NCBI GenBank assembly: GCA_944332105.1
Contig: CALVJI010000022.1
Span: forward strand, 1 to 14,093
DNA: 14,093 bases
From: an uncultured Bacilli bacterium
Lineage (GTDB): Bacteria > Bacillota_I > Bacilli_A > RF39 > UBA660
Direction: 5' to 3'
The stretch's first letter is position 1, and every line of letters begins with the position of its first letter. The notes under the pieces are model-generated. The model saw only the letters and a program-made list of their open reading frames with translations, was not told the DNA's origin and searched no databases. Positions 1-6,334 of this stretch are shown in pieces. The position numbers and the translations under genes were made by a program.

Positions 1-12
1 TAACAAAGTTTC

Positions 13-71
13 TTTTTTTAAGACATTTTTATTTGCCAATATAATTTTTTTTGAGACATTTTTACTTACCA
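13..71. repeat. Two-copy 26-bp direct repeat, period 33 bp, at the left edge
   Basis: Positions 13-38 and 46-71 match at 23 of 26 bases. Each copy is a run of seven T, a GACATTTTT core and a CCA end. On the minus strand each copy reads TGG...AAAAATGTCT..A-run. The pair lies just downstream of the glyS stop codon. Repeated GACATTTTT-type blocks remind me of the multiple terminal repeats of some rve-type transposons, but no transposase is in view, so that link is inference only. No terminator hairpin for glyS was seen here. Confidence 0.6.
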
Positions 72-86
72 GTCACAGCATTTCTT

Positions 87-1463
87 TTAAAAGGATATTT
101 TTTCTCGTAGAAAATCTTTTAGCTCGTCTATTTTTACTATATGCTGTTCCATCGTATCGCGTTCCCGTACTGTTACTGTATTTTTTTCTAAAGTCGTATC
201 ATCAATTGTAATCGCAAATGGTGTACCAACCGCATCACTACGACGGTATCGCTTACCAATGCTACCAGATTCATCATAACTGCACATAAAGTCTTTGGCT
301 AAATCACCATAAATTTCCATAGCTTTCTCGGCATGATTTTTCTTAATTAAAGGCAAAACAGTTACTTTATAAGGCGCTAAAAAAGCTGGTAATTTTAAGA
401 CGAGACGTTCTTCCTCGCCATTCGCTTCTTTGGTATAAGCATCACATAAAACAGCTAATACTAATCGGTCCAAACCCACAGAAGGTTCAATTACATAAGG
501 TAAATATTTTTCATTCGTTTCTGGATCTAAATAACGTAAATCCTGTTTAGAATGTTCCATATGAACACTTAAATCATAATCAGTCCGATCAGCAATACCC
601 CAAAGTTCGCCCCAACCCATTGGATATTTATATTCAATATCTGTCGTTGCTTTACTATAAAAAGACAATTCTTCTTTGGCATGATCTCGGTAACGCAAAT
701 TATCTTTATTTAAACCTAAATCTTTCAAAAATTGCAAACAGAAACTTTTCCAATAACCAAACCATTCTAAATCTGTATTTGGTTTACAGAAAAATTCAAG
801 CTCCATTTGTTCAAATTCACGAGTTCTAAAAGTAAAGTTTCCTGGTGTAATTTCATTTCGAAAAGCCTTCCCAGTCTGACCTATACCAAATGGAACTTTC
901 GCCCGCATCGTTCTTTGTACATTTAAGAAATTTGTAAATATTCCTTGAGCAGTCTCCCCACGCAAATAAACTATACTTTTTGAATCTTCTGTTACCCCAA
1001 TATGAGTTTCAAACAATAAATTGAATTTTCGAATACTCGTAAAATCAGTCGAGCCGCAATGTGGACAAGGAATATGATGAGTGGCAATATATTGTTCCAA
1101 CTTTTCATTTTCCCAACCATCACCCGTCTCCTCACCATGTGTAAATTCTTCAACTAATTTATCAGCACGATGACGACTCTTACATTTCTTACAATCAATT
1201 AATGGATCAGCAAATGAGGCTACATGACCACTTGCAACCCAAACTTCTGGATTCATTAAAATCGCAGCATCCAAACCATAATTATATGGATTTTCTTGAA
1301 TAAATTTTTTCCACCAAGCCTTACGTACATTATTTTTTAATTCAACACCTAGTGTTCCATAATCCCAAGTATTGGATAATCCTCCATAAATTTCACTTCC
1401 TTGAAAAATATAGCCATATTGTTTACAATAATTGACTAGTTCTTCCATTGTTAAATTGTTCAT
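87..1463 (-). CDS. glyS: Glycyl-tRNA synthetase, single-chain (alpha2) type
   Basis: Charges tRNA-Gly with glycine in the cytoplasm. This is the 458-residue homodimeric class II enzyme, not the GlyQ/GlyS two-subunit form that Bacillus has at the same locus next to recO. The N-terminus has the family's YGYIFQGSEIYGGLSN block (about 17-31). Two CxxC pairs (C91/C94 and C133/C136) look like the zinc-binding insertion. RGETAQG (168-174), motif 2 with FRNEI and RTREFEQME (201-221) and motif 3 EPSVGLDR (326-333) form the catalytic core, and an anticodon-binding domain follows from about 365. The start was set at ATG 1463 because GAGG lies 6 nt upstream; the open frame runs 14 codons further, but into the T-box terminator. 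It has its own promoter and a T-box leader, so expression should respond to uncharged tRNA-Gly. Confidence 0.97.
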   Translation of the reverse strand: MNNLTMEELVNYCKQYGYIFQGSEIYGGLSNTWDYGTLGVELKNNVRKAWWKKFIQENPYNYGLDAAILMNPEVWVASGHVASFADPLIDCKKCKSRHRADKLVEEFTHGEETGDGWENEKLEQYIATHHIPCPHCGSTDFTSIRKFNLLFETHIGVTEDSKSIVYLRGETAQGIFTNFLNVQRTMRAKVPFGIGQTGKAFRNEITPGNFTFRTREFEQMELEFFCKPNTDLEWFGYWKSFCLQFLKDLGLNKDNLRYRDHAKEELSFYSKATTDIEYKYPMGWGELWGIADRTDYDLSVHMEHSKQDLRYLDPETNEKYLPYVIEPSVGLDRLVLAVLCDAYTKEANGEEERLVLKLPAFLAPYKVTVLPLIKKNHAEKAMEIYGDLAKDFMCSYDESGSIGKRYRRSDAVGTPFAITIDDTTLEKNTVTVRERDTMEQHIVKIDELKDFLREKISF

Positions 1464-1484
1464 AATCTCCCTCTTTCTATTAAG

Positions 1485-1550
1485 AAAAAAACTTCTAGAA
1501 AGCAAAGGGACGAGTCAAAACCCGTGGTTCCACCCTTTTTATTCTAGAAG
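1485..1550 (-). terminator. T-box attenuator hairpin upstream of glyS
   Basis: On the minus strand CTTCTAGAA (1550-1542) pairs perfectly with TTCTAGAAG (1500-1492). AAAGGG (1538-1533) pairs with CCCTTT (1509-1504), and a small inner helix can form from CGGGT/ACTCG. Seven T residues follow (1491-1485). The 5' side of the hairpin contains the T-box sequence itself, so the terminator and the antiterminator are mutually exclusive. This is the usual logic of transcriptional T-box control. Confidence 0.9.
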
Positions 1551-1602
1551 AATCACTCTTTTTATATAGCTCCGGTTTTCCACACCTTCATCGCTTGTAT
1601 AT
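1521..1602 (-). promoter_or_regulatory. T-box riboswitch (glycine), compact form
   Basis: The minus strand carries AAGGGTGGAACCACGGG (1537-1521), a clear T-box motif. The UGGN element reads UGGA; its A would pair with the U73 discriminator expected on bacterial tRNA-Gly, which fits the downstream glyS. Upstream, GCGATGAAGG (1594-1585) is typical of the start of T-box leaders. AGC/GCT and GGT/ACC can form a small hairpin at 1595-1568 with a GATGAA/GGA internal loop, which puts the glycine codon GGA (1573-1571) where a specifier codon would be. ATAT/ATAT may extend the base. Only about 50 nt separate the predicted transcript start from the attenuator, far less than a normal Stem I needs. The T-box call is firm; the mini Stem I is my own folding by eye. 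Confidence 0.85.
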
Positions 1603-1606
1603 GCTT

Positions 1607-1635
1607 ATTATATGCAAAGTCCTAAAAAAATGCAA
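1607..1635 (-). promoter_or_regulatory. SigA-type promoter of glyS
   Basis: On the minus strand there is a -35 TTGCAT (1635-1630), a 17-nt spacer and a consensus -10 TATAAT (1612-1607). Transcription should begin near 1600, giving a leader of about 138 nt that contains the T-box. It lies between the stop of the upstream gene and the T-box. Confidence 0.85.
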
Positions 1636-1694
1636 GCGTTTTCAAACTTCAGGTTTCTATTTTTTATAAAAATGTCTATCAAATTTCTCAATAA

Positions 1695-2306
1695 CTACAT
1701 CTCATCTTGACTTTGAGCATCATTTCTCCTTGAATATTTTCTTTGTAATTGCCGTATATGCTCATCCGAATTCTCAATAATTCGTCTGGCAAGCGCACTA
1801 CTATAAAAGGTACACAAAAAACCAAAAGCTATTTCAAATAAATACCAAGGTTTATTTTCAATACGATTTTCTCCCATAAAATAAATGAACTTCTGCATGG
1901 TTTCTAAAAATAAAGTTACATTTAAAAATAAACCCATCTGTCCTATAAAAGTAAAAGAAGTAAAATGCAAAACCTGATTAACTTCCTCTTCGTTCATTAT
2001 CCACTCTTGTCTTCCTAATAAACGTGCATATTCTTTATCAAAAGCTTTTCTTTCTTTTCGTAGATGTTTCAAACTCTTCTGCATTTCTTGCCACAATTGC
2101 TTAGTCTCTTCATAACGAGAAACATCGAAACTTAAATGAGACTTTCTCAAAATAGCCAAATAAACTCTTTCAAAATACATAAATTCACGCATTAAAAGAA
2201 CATTTTCCTGTGTCTGTTCTTCCAAAGAGCTTAAATTGAAAACAGCCTGTTCATAAAGCGGAGAACACAACTTAGAATGAGGATATTTTCTAAATAATGC
2301 TTTCAT
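1695..2306 (-). CDS. Unrecognised two-TM membrane protein, paralog B (downstream of recO)
   Basis: I do not recognise a family. The 203-residue product has a mostly helical, charged N-terminal region (about 20-115) followed by two hydrophobic segments (about 120-143 and 154-173) and a basic C-terminal tail, so it is probably a membrane-anchored protein with a cytoplasmic helical domain. It is clearly paralogous to the gene on the other side of recO: KYPHSxLCxxLYxQ (7-20) and RxEWxMxxEE (99-107) occur in both at similar spacing, and both end with two membrane spans. ATG 2306 has no good ribosome binding site and directly follows an in-frame TGA. A 30-codon open stretch in the same frame, with an excellent ribosome binding site, precedes it. 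It is therefore probably made by termination-reinitiation, or it is the larger part of a gene split by a nonsense codon. Confidence 0.75.
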   Translation of the reverse strand: MKALFRKYPHSKLCSPLYEQAVFNLSSLEEQTQENVLLMREFMYFERVYLAILRKSHLSFDVSRYEETKQLWQEMQKSLKHLRKERKAFDKEYARLLGRQEWIMNEEEVNQVLHFTSFTFIGQMGLFLNVTLFLETMQKFIYFMGENRIENKPWYLFEIAFGFLCTFYSSALARRIIENSDEHIRQLQRKYSRRNDAQSQDEM

Positions 2307-2399
2307 TCACGTCATGTTTTGAATAGCTTCCTCCACAGTCATATAATTTTCGTTCATTCTTTCATATATAGGCAGCTTTCCGTCTATGTTATTATCCAT
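2307..2399 (-). CDS. 30-codon ORF in frame with paralog B, ending in TGA
   Basis: ATG 2399 follows GAGGAG at a spacing of 8 nt, one of the best ribosome binding sites in the window, and overlaps the recO stop by 8 nt. The 30 codons end in TGA (2309-2307), and the next triplet is the ATG of paralog B in the same frame. Its end, VEEAIQNMT, resembles LNEAMSRVC of paralog A just before the shared LF(K/R)KYPHS, allowing a 3-residue gap. I infer that it is the original N-terminus of paralog B, cut off by a stop codon; it could also be a translated coupling peptide. Downstream ORF and TGA are seen directly; the homology across the stop is short and weak. Confidence 0.6.
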   Translation of the reverse strand: MDNNIDGKLPIYERMNENYMTVEEAIQNMT

Positions 2400-3132
2400 C
2401 CATTTCACTCCTCATCTTGTAAATAAATTCTTTACTTTGTAAATAAAGACCAGTATATCTAGCATAATAGAGTTGCAAAAAGCGCTCGATCTCATGTTGA
2501 TTTTCTTTTTTGACATCTAATTTAGTAATCTTAGCAATATCAAGATACTGAAATAAGCGCAAGAACTTGATAGTTTTTAGTTGCACAATCTTTTCCCCGT
2601 GATAACACTTTCGACAAATAAGCCCCCCACGGTCACCATCCATAGTAACTATATCATGCGTACTACCACAAGAGATACATGCATCTAATGAAATGCCGAC
2701 ACCTAGCATTGGTAAGTATTTTACTTCTAAAATATTTGCTAAAACTGCCGGATCAAATCCCGCTTCCATTTTAAAAATGGTCGCCATCATTAAATCAAAA
2801 ACTTCTTTATTCAAACTTTCTTTATAAACTTGAGATGATAAATTAGCAATGTAATTTAAATAACTCATTAATAAAATATTCTCATGAATATGAAAAAAAG
2901 GATTTATAACATCAACATCTTTTAATATCGACATCTTTTCTTCTTTATAATAAAGATAAAAATTTCCGTAAGTAAAAGGAAGAGTTAAGGCCCGCAACGG
3001 ACTTTTTAAAGACTTAACGCCTTTAGCCATCACACTAATCATCCCATGTTCTTTAGTAAACAGTTGCAAAACTAACGAAGTTTCACGAAAAGGACTCATA
3101 TAAATAATAAAACCCGTTACTTTCTCAATCAT
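2392..3132 (-). CDS. recO: DNA repair and recombination protein RecO
   Basis: RecO works with RecF/RecR to load RecA on SSB-coated single-stranded DNA and anneals complementary strands. The 246-residue product has the OB-fold start (MIEKVTGFIIY, RETSLVLQLFTKEHG) and the helical middle domain. It also has the zinc site CISC (152/155) with CRKC (173/176) and the family's C-terminal pattern YYxxYTGLYLxSKxF. ATG 3132 was preferred over ATG 3141 because AAGGAG is 10 nt from the former but only 1 nt from the latter. It overlaps the upstream paralog A by 8 nt and the downstream 30-codon ORF by 8 nt. The three or four genes therefore look translationally coupled, from the promoter at 3810-3838. In Bacillus recO follows era-yqzL directly; here paralog A is inserted between. 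Confidence 0.95.
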   Translation of the reverse strand: MIEKVTGFIIYMSPFRETSLVLQLFTKEHGMISVMAKGVKSLKSPLRALTLPFTYGNFYLYYKEEKMSILKDVDVINPFFHIHENILLMSYLNYIANLSSQVYKESLNKEVFDLMMATIFKMEAGFDPAVLANILEVKYLPMLGVGISLDACISCGSTHDIVTMDGDRGGLICRKCYHGEKIVQLKTIKFLRLFQYLDIAKITKLDVKKENQHEIERFLQLYYARYTGLYLQSKEFIYKMRSEMDG

Positions 3133-3793
3133 GCTTTTCATGCTCCTTCACTAAGGAAGCAAAATGCTCACGTCTTAAAAGCAAAAGATTATTTTTAGAA
3201 GTTTTGAATTCCCTAAAAACTTTAATTGCCGTATTACCTGTTACAAAACCAGCACTATAAGCCATCAAAAGAGAAAAAGCTGAAGTATTGATATTTTGAA
3301 AAAATTCCTGCACAAAAGTACATCCTAAATTAATAGTTGTCCAAAATAACAACAAATACATAAAAGTCTCAGCCGAATAGTCAAATGCTTGCTGAATTTC
3401 TTCATCTGTCATTAACCATTCTCTTCTTAATAACATTTGATTATACGTCTTTTCAAACAGATTATTTTGTTTTTTATAGTCCTTTCGTACTTGATACAAC
3501 TTTTGATACATTAAAAGATAAAGACGATAACGATTATAATCATATTTTTCACTACAAGCCATTTCAAATCGTTCCTCTATTTTAATAATTTCGATAACCT
3601 TTTGCAAACTATATTCCAATTCTTGACTCTTTACCGTTTTCAATTGATTATATTGATCATATAAAAAAAGACACAAATTCGAATGTGGATATTTTTTAAA
3701 AAGCATGCACACTCTACTCATTGCTTCATTTAACCCTAAAATTTCTTCTTGAACTTTTTCTGCCTGTTCTAACACAAGATCTTGCTCCATCAT
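3125..3793 (-). CDS. Unrecognised two-TM membrane protein, paralog A (upstream of recO)
   Basis: No family recognised. The 222-residue product starts with a helical stretch (1-30), then LFKKYPHSNLC (31-41). A long charged helical region (about 50-130, possible coiled coil) ends in RREWLMTDEE (123-132). Two hydrophobic segments follow (about 143-164 and 171-192) and then a lysine/arginine-rich tail that should stay in the cytoplasm. The start was placed at ATG 3793 (ATG 3790 is equally possible) because GAGGTG lies 4 or 7 nt upstream; the open frame extends 15 codons further, but only through the promoter and terminator. The stop TGA overlaps the recO start. It shares motifs, length and topology with the gene after recO. 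The tight coupling suggests a job together with RecO or simply shared expression; nothing in the sequence gives a reaction. Confidence 0.85.
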   Translation of the reverse strand: MMEQDLVLEQAEKVQEEILGLNEAMSRVCMLFKKYPHSNLCLFLYDQYNQLKTVKSQELEYSLQKVIEIIKIEERFEMACSEKYDYNRYRLYLLMYQKLYQVRKDYKKQNNLFEKTYNQMLLRREWLMTDEEIQQAFDYSAETFMYLLLFWTTINLGCTFVQEFFQNINTSAFSLLMAYSAGFVTGNTAIKVFREFKTSKNNLLLLRREHFASLVKEHEKHD

Positions 3794-3809
3794 TTCGCAC
3801 CTCGTGCTT

Positions 3810-3838
3810 ATCATACAAAAAGAAAAAAAGGCTGTCAA
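3810..3838 (-). promoter_or_regulatory. SigA-type promoter of the recO cluster
   Basis: On the minus strand there is a -35 TTGACA (3838-3833), a 17-nt spacer and a -10 TATGAT (3815-3810). The -35 box is the loop of the terminator hairpin that ends the era/yqzL transcript. The predicted start near 3803 leaves a leader of only about 10 nt, just enough to contain the GAGGTG ribosome binding site. Confidence 0.8.
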
Positions 3839-3845
3839 CCTTTTT
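3818..3845 (-). terminator. Small terminator after the yqzL-like gene
   Basis: On the minus strand AAAAAGG (3845-3839) pairs with CCTTTTT (3831-3825) around a 7-nt loop (TTGACAG), and the T-run continues as TTCTTTTT. The stem has only two G-C pairs, so termination is probably partial. It overlaps the last bases of the yqzL-like stop codon. Confidence 0.6.
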
Positions 3846-3933
3846 ATTCTTCAATATCTTTTCCTTTATACTTTAAATAATATTCAATTTTCCCCGTTTC
3901 TTTAAATTTTTCCCAAGCTTCTTTTTTATTCAT
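3844..3933 (-). CDS. yqzL: YqzL-like microprotein (29 residues)
   Basis: A 29-codon ORF begins at ATG 3933 and ends with TAA at 3844. It sits between era and the recO cluster, exactly where Bacillus has yqzL. The product contains WEKFKETGKIEYYLKYK (7-23), matching as I recall it the YqzL-like pattern W-x-x-F-x-x-TG-x-I-x-x-YL. YqzL is usually around 45 residues, so this one is short at the C-terminus. A GAGAG ribosome binding site lies upstream. Function is not known for the family. Position and motif support the call; the length is the weak point. Confidence 0.7.
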   Translation of the reverse strand: MNKKEAWEKFKETGKIEYYLKYKGKDIEE

Positions 3934-3990
3934 TTTTCTTCACTCTCTTTCTATTTATATCATGAGAGTTTTTTCAAATTTTTATTCATT

Positions 3991-4881
3991 TTATTTTAAA
4001 TTTAATTCATCAAAGCCTAATTCTTTTAAAAAACTTGTCTTTTCTCGCCAATTTTTTAAAGTTTTAACATATAATTCTAAATAAACTTTTTTTTGTAAAA
4101 GCACTTCTAATTCACGACGCGCTTCCGTTCCTACTTGCTTTAACCGCTCACCATTTTTACCAATAACAATTTTTTTAATAGAATCCCGATCAACAATAAT
4201 ATCAACATTAATATTTACCAAATTTTCTTTTTCTTCAAACTTCGTCGTATAACAAGTTAAACTATGAGGAACTTCTTCGACTGTTTTATGTAAAAGCTTT
4301 TCTCTTACTAATTCGCTTGCCATAAAAGATAAGGAATTGGTCGTAACCATATCTTCATCAAAATAACGGACTGTCCCAGTTAAATATTTTTTAATGACCT
4401 CAATTAAATGTTCAATATTATCTCTTTTTAGAGCACTAACTGGCACGATTTCCGCAAAAGGAAATAAATCTTTATAAGAAACAATCGCGACAAAAATTTC
4501 TTCTTCTGTCATTTGATCAATTTTATTTAAAATAAGAAAAACTGGACTTTGTGTCTTCTTTAAACTTTCTAAGATCAATTTATCTCCAGAACCAATTCCA
4601 CTTTTCGCATCCACCACAAATAAGATAGCATCCACATCTTTCATCACAGAGTAACTTTCTTTATTTAAAATTTTCCCGAGTTTACTCTGTGGTTTATGAA
4701 TACCTGGTGTATCTAAAAAAATAATTTGAGTGTCTTTTTCATTATAAATACCTTGAATAATATTCCGCGTTGTTTGAGCCTTATTCGAAGTAATTGCAAT
4801 CTTAAAATCTAAAATACTATTTAAAAGTGTACTTTTCCCGACATTAGGTCGACCTACAATACTGACAAAACCACTTCGCAT
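3991..4881 (-). CDS. era: GTPase Era
   Basis: Era is an essential GTPase that binds 16S rRNA near its 3' end and assists 30S subunit assembly. The 296 residues start with G1 GRPNVGKS (10-17), then the TT of G2 (37-38), G3 DTPG (57-60), G4 NKID (119-122) and G5 SALK (149-152). A type II KH domain follows with the GKNGE loop (241-245). The length is typical. ATG 4881 has GGGAG 9 nt upstream and lies 14 nt after the dgkA stop. In Bacillus cdd lies between dgkA and era; here it is absent. It shares a transcript with ybeY, another ribosome maturation factor. Confidence 0.98.
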   Translation of the reverse strand: MRSGFVSIVGRPNVGKSTLLNSILDFKIAITSNKAQTTRNIIQGIYNEKDTQIIFLDTPGIHKPQSKLGKILNKESYSVMKDVDAILFVVDAKSGIGSGDKLILESLKKTQSPVFLILNKIDQMTEEEIFVAIVSYKDLFPFAEIVPVSALKRDNIEHLIEVIKKYLTGTVRYFDEDMVTTNSLSFMASELVREKLLHKTVEEVPHSLTCYTTKFEEKENLVNINVDIIVDRDSIKKIVIGKNGERLKQVGTEARRELEVLLQKKVYLELYVKTLKNWREKTSFLKELGFDELNLK

Positions 4882-4895
4882 CCTTCTTCACTCCC

Positions 4896-5276
4896 TTAAA
4901 ATAAATATTGATAAAATATATAAAGAACAACCACTATTGTAAGACATGCAGTCACAAAAGAAGCAGCTGAACCACAATCTTTAGCCTTTTTAGCAAGCGG
5001 ATGATATTCTTTGGTGACCATATCAACAGTATGTTCAATAGCCGTATTCATTAACTCCATTGCTAGTAAAAACACAACCAATAACGTAATTAAAATAATG
5101 TGATCAATACTCACTTCTAGCATAAAGCACACCAAATATACAAAAGCACTCGCAAGTAATAATAAATGTAAACTACGTTCCGTTTTAATTGATGTCACTA
5201 GTCCTGTTAAAGAATACTTACAACTCTTATAAAAATGAATAAAAACATTGTCTTTATCGCGAAATTCCTTCTTCAT
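4896..5276 (-). CDS. dgkA: Diacylglycerol/undecaprenol kinase, DgkA family
   Basis: A small integral membrane kinase. In Gram-positive bacteria this family mainly phosphorylates undecaprenol to feed the cell wall lipid carrier pool. The 126 residues contain three hydrophobic segments (about 36-54, 57-79 and 103-123). The family signature E-x-x-NTAIE (74-81) is present, with VDxxxxxYHPLAKKAKDCGSAAS (84-106), including the K99-D100 pair. AGGAGG sits 8 nt before ATG 5276, inside the end of ybeY, which overlaps by 23 nt. That overlap, and era following 14 nt later, make this an operon member. Undecaprenol specificity is inferred from Gram-positive relatives. Confidence 0.95.
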   Translation of the reverse strand: MKKEFRDKDNVFIHFYKSCKYSLTGLVTSIKTERSLHLLLLASAFVYLVCFMLEVSIDHIILITLLVVFLLAMELMNTAIEHTVDMVTKEYHPLAKKAKDCGSAASFVTACLTIVVVLYIFYQYLF

Positions 5277-5697
5277 TTAACATTTCCTCCTGAATTTGAA
5301 ACATAACTTTCTCCTCTTCTTCGGTTTGATGATCATACCCAAGTAAATGCAGTAACCCATGCACGACTAAAAAAGCAAGTTCTCTTTTTTCACTATGCCC
5401 ATATTCTTTTGCTTGTTCTTGCATTTTAGGAATCGAAATATAAATATCACCTAAAACGCGAATGGTAGATAAAAACTCTTCTTCAGCATCTTCAAGGGCA
5501 AAACTAATCACATCCGTAGGACGATCTACACCCCGAAATTGTTTATTTAATTCATGAATTTTTTCATTATCCACAAAAATAATTGAAAAAACACTATCTG
5601 TAGCCTTTTCTCGTGTCAAAACACGCTCTATAAGCGAATCCAAATAGTCATAATCTTCTGAATATCCAAACTCATTGTTAATTTGATACTGCATCAT
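5254..5697 (-). CDS. ybeY: Endoribonuclease YbeY (rRNA maturation factor)
   Basis: A single-strand RNase metalloprotein needed for 16S rRNA 3'-end maturation and 70S quality control. The 147 residues carry the conserved DVISF (62-66), LGDI (82-85) and the zinc motif HGLLHLLGYDH (H113, H117, H123). ATG 5697 was chosen, with ATG 5694 next to it as an alternative, because AAGGGG sits 4 or 7 nt upstream. The longer open frame overlaps the VanZ gene and has no family counterpart. It lies 8 nt after the VanZ-like gene and overlaps dgkA by 23 nt. Together with era on the same transcript it forms a 16S rRNA maturation pair, an order conserved in many bacteria. Confidence 0.96.
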   Translation of the reverse strand: MMQYQINNEFGYSEDYDYLDSLIERVLTREKATDSVFSIIFVDNEKIHELNKQFRGVDRPTDVISFALEDAEEEFLSTIRVLGDIYISIPKMQEQAKEYGHSEKRELAFLVVHGLLHLLGYDHQTEEEEKVMFQIQEEMLNEEGISR

Positions 5698-5705
5698 AAT
5701 CCCCC

Positions 5706-6326
5706 TTAAAATAGATGAATTCCCATCACTTGCAAATAGTAAATGACGGCAATTACCAGCAATAAAATACAAATAATATTATAAAATAAATCACTTTTGA
5801 AAAAACGTGGTAAATGCTTTTGAATAGCCGTGAAACCAATATAGAGTAAAAAACCAATGATTGCTCCAACCACATTTAATAAAATATCATCGACATCAAA
5901 ACTTCGCCCAATATAATGCTGGACCAATTCGACAGTAAAACTGGTGAGCAAAGTAATGATAAAAATATGACTCACTTTATTAGCCTTAGCATAAGAAGAC
6001 ACAAAATAACCAAAAGGAATAAAAATCAAAATATTACCAATAACATTCAAGTAAAAACCATGCGTTCCAATCTCATAACGCATAATCTCTGTAAATGGTA
6101 CCAGATTAAATCCACTGTTTACATTTAATTCAGTCTTCGTTAAAAGCTCAAATAATAAAAGGGCATATACCACAAAAATCATATTAAAAAATTCTTTATG
6201 GAAAATAAATCGTTCACGACTATTATGAATATACATAAGTCGAATAGAAATAATAACAACTAAAAAGATTGTCATCATTGGCCATATATCGCGAATAGCT
6301 CCATTTATGATTTCTTTTTCCATCAT
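5706..6326 (-). CDS. VanZ-family membrane protein
   Basis: The 206-residue product has about six hydrophobic segments (about 15-33, 45-63, 92-112, 119-138, 147-168 and 180-199). It carries VanZ-like signatures: FNLVPF (73-78), NVIGNILIFIPFGY (94-107), then ELVQ (133-136) and RSFDVDDILLNVVGA (141-155). VanZ gives low-level teicoplanin resistance in enterococci; the family is broad and most members have no known role, so this should not be read as a resistance gene. AAGGGTGAG lies just before the double ATG (6326/6323). It sits 8 nt after yqfD and 8 nt before ybeY, in the place where Bacillus carries phoH and pgpH. Confidence 0.88.
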   Translation of the reverse strand: MMEKEIINGAIRDIWPMMTIFLVVIISIRLMYIHNSRERFIFHKEFFNMIFVVYALLLFELLTKTELNVNSGFNLVPFTEIMRYEIGTHGFYLNVIGNILIFIPFGYFVSSYAKANKVSHIFIITLLTSFTVELVQHYIGRSFDVDDILLNVVGAIIGFLLYIGFTAIQKHLPRFFKSDLFYNIICILLLVIAVIYYLQVMGIHLF

Positions 6327-6334
6327 CTCACCCT

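Noticed and set aside
620..829. Plus-strand open frames (620-829, 3385-3585, 5916-6128, 6307-6567, 11319-11552) as genes
   Set aside because: All lie opposite well-supported minus-strand genes, with biased A/T-rich composition and no recognisable products or ribosome binding sites.
2307..2309. TGA read as tryptophan (Mollicutes code)
   Set aside because: All tryptophans in the conserved genes are TGG and none of glyS, topA, era or rbgA contains an internal TGA. Reading the topA TGA as Trp would run the protein through a perfect promoter.
3942..3976. ACTCTC/GAGAGT hairpin followed by T-run on the plus strand between era and the yqzL-like gene
   Set aside because: Loop of 16 nt, only 6 bp, and no plus-strand gene precedes it. 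It might hide the yqzL-like ribosome binding site, but this is too weak to claim.
5706..6326. Glycopeptide resistance gene
   Set aside because: VanZ-family membership alone does not show resistance; no vanA-type genes are near and the gene sits in a housekeeping operon.
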